Assembly (NCBI GenBank): GCA_963579625.1
Contig: CAUZHN010000075.1
Coordinates: forward strand, 1-11,468
From: JAAXGI01 sp963579625
GTDB lineage: Bacteria > Gemmatimonadota > Gemmatimonadetes > Longimicrobiales > Gaopeijiaceae
Reading direction: 5' to 3'
Length of the DNA: 11,468 nt
Shown here piece after piece: positions 7,598-11,468 of this stretch. Below the pieces are notes generated by a model. That model was not told the origin of the DNA and did not search any database. It was given only the letters and a program-made list of their open reading frames with translations. A program made the translations under genes and the position numbers. Numbering within the stretch: position 1 is the first letter of the stretch; each line of letters starts with the position of its first letter.

Positions 7598-7698
7598 ATC
7601 CGGCGTACCAGCGAATCCTTTCCCTGGGCTATGCCTCCAAGGAGTACGATTCCGATGAGTGCGCAAAAAGGCTTCTGAGTCATAGAGCGGTCCCACAT
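7585..7698 (-). CDS. Putative branched-chain leader peptide
   Basis: A 37-codon reading frame lies between the leu promoter and the attenuator. An in-frame second ATG at 7683 would give 32 residues. The core ALIGIVLLGGI contains seven Leu/Ile/Val in eleven residues, and the 32-residue form has ten: CTC, ATC, ATC, GTA, CTC, CTT, ATA, CTG, GTA, CTC. GGGGA lies about seven bases before the ATG at 7698, and GGGA precedes the one at 7683. It ends with TAG at 7585-7587, 25 bases before the GAGCGGGCCC arm. Placement, length and codon content fit a transcription-attenuation leader peptide of the ilvL/leuL kind, although I recognise no known homologue. The hydrophobic core could alternatively be a tiny membrane or signal-like peptide. 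Confidence 0.6.
   Translation of the reverse strand: MWDRSMTQKPFCALIGIVLLGGIAQGKDSLVRRMGPL
7685..7694 (-). repeat. Upstream copy of the GGGACC(G/A)CTCTA element
   Basis: On the minus strand GGGACCGCTC at 7685-7694 nearly repeats GGGACCACTC at 7588-7597, and both are followed by TA. This copy pairs with the terminator arm GAGCGGGCCC (7550-7559) at 9 of 10 positions, better than the downstream copy. It sits between the two candidate start codons of the leader peptide and includes the GGGA that would serve the second one. Pairing would therefore hide the start site of the leader frame. Confidence 0.55.
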
Positions 7699-7736
7699 CG
7701 ATTTTCCCCAACCGATCGCTTCCCCTACTGCTCCAC

Positions 7737-7764
7737 ATCATAGAGGGCATGTCGTCTTTGTCAA
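7737..7764 (-). promoter_or_regulatory. Promoter of the leu/ilv/pheA operon
   Basis: On the minus strand there is a perfect TTGACA (7759-7764), a 16-base spacer and TATGAT (7737-7742), which matches the -10 consensus at five of six positions. Transcription should start near 7730 with GGAGCAG, giving a leader of about 270 bases before leuA. The promoter looks strong, so most control may fall to the attenuator downstream. Confidence 0.82.
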
Positions 7765-7812
7765 GCTTTCCCCACTGTTGTCGCTTGTCCTCAGAGGGGA
7801 TATGGAGTGAGG

Positions 7813-7833
7813 CATAGTGGGCCCGGAACTATG
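7813..7833. promoter_or_regulatory. Inverted repeat between the divergent promoters
   Basis: CATAGT (7813-7818) and ACTATG (7828-7833) form a perfect 6-base inverted repeat around a 9-base GC-rich centre. It lies about 50 bases upstream of the leu -35 box and about 70 bases upstream of the rpsL -35 box, where a dimeric regulator could bind. No regulator gene is nearby, and the repeat is short enough to be chance. Confidence 0.25.
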
Positions 7834-7905
7834 GACGGATCCAACTCCTCCTATGGGGCGTCACATGCCCCTGTCTTTCCACTGGTTGGAGGTCCCGCAC
7901 CCCCG

Positions 7906-7934
7906 TTGACACATTCAGAGCGGTTCAATAGGTT
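7906..7934 (+). promoter_or_regulatory. Promoter of the str operon (rpsL)
   Basis: A perfect TTGACA (7906-7911) is followed by a 17-base spacer and TAGGTT (7929-7934), which keeps the most conserved -10 positions (first T, second A, last T). Transcription would start near 7941, giving a 5' leader of about 127 bases before rpsL. It diverges from the leu promoter, with about 140 bases between the two -35 boxes. Confidence 0.72.
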
Positions 7935-8010
7935 TTTCAGTCTATATTGGAAGGGTTCTGAGACTCCCATTTTGGGCAAGTCAGGGCTTCGGACAAGACG
8001 TCTTCAAGAT

Positions 8011-8045
8011 CCGCGCTGCGGCTGTTACGCGTGAGCGCGGGTTTT
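8011..8045 (+). promoter_or_regulatory. Stable hairpin in the rpsL leader
   Basis: CCGCGCT (8011-8017) and AGCGCGG (8034-8040) form a perfect 7-base stem. The 16-base loop can close further with GCG/CGC. It is followed by GTTTT, too short a U-run for a confident terminator. It lies 27 bases before the rpsL start. It could be an attenuator, a ribosomal-protein binding site or an mRNA-stabilising element. Confidence 0.45.
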
Positions 8046-8067
8046 GGCCATTAGGATGTGAGCATTC

Positions 8068-8442
8068 ATGCCGACCATCAGCCAACTCGTCCGCAAGGGC
8101 CGGAAGAGAGCGGAGAAGAAAAACAAGTCTCCGGCTCTCCAGGGGAATCCGCAGAAGCGGGGTGTTTGCACGCGCGTGTACACGACGACCCCAAAGAAGC
8201 CGAACTCAGCCCTCCGCAAGGTTGCCCGAGTGCGGCTTACCAACGGGTTCGAGGTCACATCCTATATCCCTGGGGAAGGCCACAATCTCCAAGAGCACTC
8301 GATCGTGCTCATCAGGGGAGGTCGGGTGAAGGATCTTCCCGGGGTGAGGTATCACACGATCCGAGGCACGCTAGATGCGTCGGGGGTGACCGAACGCCGA
8401 CAGGGGCGCTCGAAATATGGTGCCAAGAGGCCCAAGGGCTAA
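8068..8442 (+). CDS. rpsL: 30S ribosomal protein S12
   Basis: Decoding-centre protein of the 30S subunit, with 124 residues, the normal bacterial length. Visible features are MPTISQLVRKGR at the N-terminus, TPKKPNSALRKVARVRLTNGFE (41-62), IPGEGHNLQEHS, and RGGRVKDLPGVRYHTIRG (83-100), ending SKYGAKRPKG. Lys43 and Lys88, the classic streptomycin-resistance positions, are both wild type. Asp89, the methylthiolation target in E. coli, is present. AGGA lies 11 bases before the ATG. It is the first gene of the str operon, followed by rpsG after 32 bases. Confidence 0.98.
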   Translation: MPTISQLVRKGRKRAEKKNKSPALQGNPQKRGVCTRVYTTTPKKPNSALRKVARVRLTNGFEVTSYIPGEGHNLQEHSIVLIRGGRVKDLPGVRYHTIRGTLDASGVTERRQGRSKYGAKRPKG

Positions 8443-8474
8443 CTCCGCTTCTGGACTGAGGACAGTGACTACAG

Positions 8475-8948
8475 ATGACCCCTAGATCTAGAGCTGATAA
8501 CAGGCAGGAGATACTCGGGGATCCGAAATATGACTCCTTGGTTGTTGCCAAGTTCATGAATGCCTTGATGGTCGATGGCAAGAAATCGATCGCCGAATCC
8601 ATTTTCTACGAGGCAATGGACATCATAGAGGAGCAGTCCACTCAGCCCGGCCTCCAGGTTTTCAATCAGGCGGTCCAGAACGTAAAGCCATCGCTAGAGG
8701 TGAAGAGCCGGCGCGTGGGAGGGGCTACCTATCAGGTTCCGATTGAGGTTCGCCCCGATCGGCGAAATGCCCTCGCGATCAGGTGGCTGATTGGGTTCGC
8801 GCGCAATCGGGGAGAGAAGAGCATGGCTGGGCGTCTCGCAAGCGAGTTGCTAGCCGCTTCTAGAAATGAAGGGTCAACTATCAAGAAAAAGGAAGACACG
8901 CACCGTATGGCTGAGGCGAACAAGGCTTTCGCCCACTATCGCTGGTAG
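8475..8948 (+). CDS. rpsG: 30S ribosomal protein S7
   Basis: Primary 16S rRNA-binding protein of the small-subunit head. The 157-residue length is usual. Visible family features are DPKYDSLVVAKFMNALMVDGKKS (about 16-38), the central VKPSLEVKSRRVGGATYQVPIEV (about 70-92) and the C-terminal helix ending AEANKAFAHYRW. In E. coli this protein represses its own operon by binding between rpsL and rpsG. Here that gap is only 32 bases, with no large structure, so any such control would have to use another site. GAGGA lies 12 bases before the ATG, which is long but usable. Confidence 0.98.
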   Translation: MTPRSRADNRQEILGDPKYDSLVVAKFMNALMVDGKKSIAESIFYEAMDIIEEQSTQPGLQVFNQAVQNVKPSLEVKSRRVGGATYQVPIEVRPDRRNALAIRWLIGFARNRGEKSMAGRLASELLAASRNEGSTIKKKEDTHRMAEANKAFAHYRW

Positions 8949-8992
8949 TCCAACCGCATCACCGACAGGGCGCGCAGGGCGTCGAAGCGGCG

Positions 8993-9009
8993 AACCCCAC
9001 AGGGGTTTT
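8993..9009 (+). terminator. Terminator-like hairpin after rpsG
   Basis: AACCCC (8993-8998) and GGGGTT (9002-9007) form a perfect 6-base stem with a 3-base ACA loop, followed by TTG. The two T's after the stem are too few for a strong intrinsic terminator. It lies 45 bases after the rpsG stop, inside the str operon, and could act as a partial terminator, pause site or RNA-processing site that lowers fusA-tuf transcription. Confidence 0.45.
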
Positions 9010-9023
9010 GTCTCGCGAAGGTA

Positions 9024-9075
9024 GCGCGGAAGGGCTAGTGGCCGAAGTGGGAGGTCACGGCAGGAGACTCCGCGC
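9024..9075 (+). promoter_or_regulatory. Long inverted repeat between rpsG and fusA
   Basis: GCGCGGA (9024-9030) and TCCGCGC (9069-9075) form a perfect 7-base stem that encloses 38 bases. The enclosed part can form a further arm in which GCC/GGC and GTG/CAC pair around a purine bulge (about 9041-9061). A structured RNA of this kind could be a binding site for S7 or another ribosomal protein, or a processing site. No folding was computed. Confidence 0.35.
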
Positions 9076-9133
9076 GTTCCGCTTCATCGTTGCTGCGCGT
9101 TTGTATATGAGGGGCAAGAGAGGACGGAAGGAT

Positions 9134-9175
9134 GTAGTATAACACATTGTGTAACATGTACTTAACGTGTGATTA
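9134..9175 (+). promoter_or_regulatory. AT-rich segment upstream of fusA
   Basis: Base composition drops abruptly to AT-rich from about 9134 to 9175. The segment contains TATAAC (9138-9143), the inverted repeat ACACA-T-TGTGT (9142-9152) and several GT/AC-rich words. TATAAC would serve as a -10 box, but I find no acceptable -35 hexamer at 16-18 bases. A fusA-tuf internal promoter or an operator is therefore only a possibility. Confidence 0.3.
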
Positions 9176-9207
9176 TGGCCGGGGTAAACAGGACGGGGAA
9201 TAGATCG

Positions 9208-11313
9208 ATGCCCAGACAGCACGCACTTCCAAGGTTCCGAAACATCGGAGTCATGGCGCACATTGATGCCGGTAAGACGACCACGACGGAGAGAATCCTC
9301 TTCTACACGGGGCGCCTGCACCGCATGGGTGAAGTCCATGATGGCGCGGCGACCATGGACTGGATGGAGCAGGAGCAGGAGCGGGGTATCACTATCACTT
9401 CGGCAGCGACGACTGCGTTTTGGAAACGCTTCGATACCGAATACCGAATAAACATCATCGATACGCCTGGGCACGTCGACTTTACTGTTGAGGTTGAACG
9501 GTCCCTCCGTGTGCTAGACGGTGCCGTTGCAGTGTTCTGCGCGGTGGCCGGCGTCGAGCCACAGTCCGAGACCGTATGGCGCCAAGCGGACCGGTACGGG
9601 ATTCCCCGTATCGCTTTTGTTAACAAGATGGATCGCATCGGATCGGATTATGACAATGTCATCGAAATGATGCGGGAGCGTCTGGGAGCCAACGCGCACC
9701 CGGTCCAGTACCCGATCGGAGACGGAAAGACCTTCCGTGGCATCGTTGACTTGGTGGACCAGAGCGCCTGGATCTATGACGATGAGCTGGGCTCAAGGTT
9801 TCACGAGGAGGAGATCCCTGAGGAACTCCAGGAGAAGTGCGCTGCTCTGAGGGAAAAGCTGGTCGAGGCCGCGGCGGAGCACGACGATGGGGTACTCGAG
9901 AAATACTTGGGAGGCGAAGAACTGGCGGAGGGTGAGATTCGGTCTTCTGTCAGGAAGGCCACGATTGCGGGGGGGATGTTCCCCGTGTTTTGTGGCTCGG
10001 CGTTCAAGAACAAGGGGGTCCAGCTACTGTTGGACGGTGTGGTCGATTATCTGCCTTCGCCGGTGGATGTCCCTCCAATCACAGGAAAAAATCCGGACGA
10101 CAGAGAGATGGAAATGGAGCGCAAGGCTGATGACGCTGACCCGTTCGCAGCGCTTGCGTTCAAGATCATGACTGATCCATATGTCGGAAAACTGACCTTC
10201 TTTCGGGTTTATTCAGGATCCATTCCGGCGGGAAGCCACGTCCTAAACGCCACTCGAGGAAAACGAGAGCGCGTTGGCCGGCTCCTTCAAATGCATGCGA
10301 ACAAGCGGGAGGAGCGCGAGGAGGTGTTCGCTGGCGATATTGCTTCCGCTATCGGGCTGAAGGACGTACGTACGGGAGACACACTGTGCGACACTGAGCA
10401 TCCTATCGTTCTGGAAAGTATGGACTTCCCGGAACCGGTGATCTCCGTAGCGATCGAACCGAAGACGAAAGCCGATCAGGACAAGCTCGCCGGAGGTCTC
10501 GCGAAGTTGTCTGAGGAGGATCCGACCTTCAGGGTCCACACCGACCCAGAGACGAATCAGACGATCATCTCTGGGATGGGCGAGCTTCACTTGGAGATCA
10601 TCGTCGATCGACTGAAGCGAGAGTTCAAGATTGAGGCTAACGTCGGTCGTCCGCAGGTGGCATATCGAGAAACCGTTAGACGACCGGTTGAAAAAGTTGA
10701 GGGCAGGTTCGTACGTCAGACGGGTGGTCGGGGTCAATATGGGCACGTTGTCATCAATCTGATTCCGGGAGAGGCTGGTTCGGGGTTCGTATTCGAAAAC
10801 AGGATTGTGGGTGGCAAGATTCCTCGGGAGTTTATTTCGTCGGTTGAGGCGGGGATACGGGACGCTCTCGACACTGGAGCGCTGGCCGGTTATCCGATCA
10901 TTGACCTTACCGTGGAACTCATCGATGGGTCTTACCACGATGTCGACTCTTCCGAAATAGCGTTCAAGATCGCGGGCTCCATGGCTTTGAAGGAGGCCGT
11001 TCGCAAGGCCAGACCAGTCCTGCTAGAGCCGATCATGGAAGTCGAAGTAGTAACCCCTGCCAATTACATGGGCGATATCATCGGGGACCTCTCCTCCAGG
11101 CGGGGAAAGATCGAGGGGATGGATGAACGTGTAGGCGCTAGCGTGATCTCAGCCTTCGTCCCTCTTGGAGAGATGTTCGGCTATTCGACGGTGCTCCGTT
11201 CAATAAGTCAGGGGCGTGCGGTCTACACGATGCAGTTCGGTCGCTATGACGAGGTCCCGAAGAGTGTGGCAAAGGGGATCATGAGTACGAATGGAGACAA
11301 GCCCAGGGGCTGA
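9208..11313 (+). CDS. fusA: Translation elongation factor G
   Basis: GTPase that drives ribosomal translocation and, with RRF, ribosome recycling. From the chosen ATG it is 701 residues, the usual length. G motifs are complete: HIDAGKT (18-24), RGITITS (59-65), DTPGHVDF (85-92), NKMD (139-142) and GSAF (263-266). The domain IV segment [12 protein letters not shown] and a C-terminal domain with [12 protein letters not shown] follow. The [19 protein letters not shown] segment marks the canonical EF-G rather than the EF-G2 paralogue. The frame extends upstream to a GTG at 9169 and an ATG at 9175, but GGACGGGG lies nine bases before the ATG at 9208 and [14 protein letters not shown] matches family N-termini. 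It is separated from rpsG by an unusually long gap and followed by tuf. Confidence 0.97.
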
Positions 11314-11377
11314 GTGCCCGCGGGTGATCCCCGGCCTCCTTTTCTATCGGAAGATCCATAACGAGGCGAGCAAAACG

Positions 11378-11468
11378 ATGGCCAAGGCGAAATTCGAGCG
11401 AACGAAGCCACATGTAAACGTGGGAACGATCGGACACGTAGACCACGGCAAGACGACGTTGACAGCGG
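11378..11468 (+). CDS. tuf: Elongation factor Tu, 5' end only
   Basis: The last 91 bases encode the first 30 residues of EF-Tu, which delivers aminoacyl-tRNA to the ribosome. The N-terminus reads [16 protein letters not shown] and continues into the P-loop GHVDHGKTT (residues 19-27). GAGG lies 11 bases before the ATG. It follows fusA by 64 bases, as expected in a str operon. The short gap has only a small GC-rich palindrome (CCCGCGGG) and no convincing terminator, so fusA and tuf are probably co-transcribed. Confidence 0.96.

Noticed and set aside
7588..7695. T-box riboswitch: TGGGACCGC and TGGGACCAC resemble the T-box core TGGNACCGC.
   Set aside because: The variable base is G, which would pair with a tRNA discriminator C, whereas Leu, Ile and Val tRNAs normally carry A and need T here. 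There is no room for a Stem I before the first copy, and the terminator does not include the element in its stem.
7538..7750. 70-codon minus-strand frame that spans the leu promoter and attenuator.
   Set aside because: Its start lies upstream of the -10 box, so the leu transcript would not contain it, and it runs into the terminator stem; the leader frame in another phase fits much better.
7995..8004. Ten-base palindrome AAGACGTCTT in the rpsL leader.
   Set aside because: It is isolated, not positioned over the promoter, and too short to be distinguished from chance.
10243..10938. 231-codon minus-strand frame inside fusA.
   Set aside because: It lies wholly within the conserved EF-G sequence and has no recognisable motif or ribosome binding site.
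11459..11464. TTGACA near the right end as a promoter -35 box.
   Set aside because: It is the codons for Leu-Thr in the conserved GKTTLTA stretch of EF-Tu, with no visible -10 box before the window ends.

Overview
The window holds two divergent housekeeping operons of a free-living, moderately GC-rich bacterium. Promoters are sigma-70-like (TTGACA with TATGAT or TAGGTT), and all genes recognised give intact full-length products except the two cut by the window ends. The phylum cannot be fixed from this sequence. A Gram-negative environmental lineage such as Gemmatimonadota is a low-confidence guess from the S12, S7 and EF-G sequences. I see no insertion sequence, prophage, CRISPR array, tRNA or rRNA.

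Left part, minus strand, about 7764 down to 1: an amino-acid biosynthesis operon in the order leuA, leuB, ilvC, ilvE, leuC, leuD, pheA. The genes are tightly packed (one-base gap leuA/leuB, ATGA overlaps ilvC/ilvE and ilvE/leuC, a 16-base overlap leuC/leuD). Together they encode all four leucine-specific enzymes, the ketol-acid reductoisomerase step of isoleucine/valine synthesis, a branched-chain aminotransferase, and a prephenate dehydratase that runs off the left end. Acetolactate synthase and dihydroxyacid dehydratase are not here.

Middle, 7457-8067: a divergent regulatory region. On the minus strand it has a strong promoter, a short leader reading frame rich in Leu/Ile/Val codons, and an intrinsic terminator with nine T's, all ahead of leuA. 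Two near-identical 13-base elements, GGGACC(G/A)CTCTA, at the start and end of the leader frame, can each pair with the 5' arm of the terminator. This is the layout expected of ribosome-mediated transcription attenuation and is the most interesting signal in the window. On the plus strand the region holds the promoter and a structured 5' leader of rpsL.

Right part, plus strand, 7906-11468: the str operon rpsL-rpsG-fusA-tuf (S12, S7, EF-G, EF-Tu), with tuf cut by the right end. The rpsG-fusA gap is unusually long (about 259 bases). It contains a terminator-like hairpin, a long inverted repeat and an AT-rich segment, so it may be an internal control point between ribosomal proteins and elongation factors.
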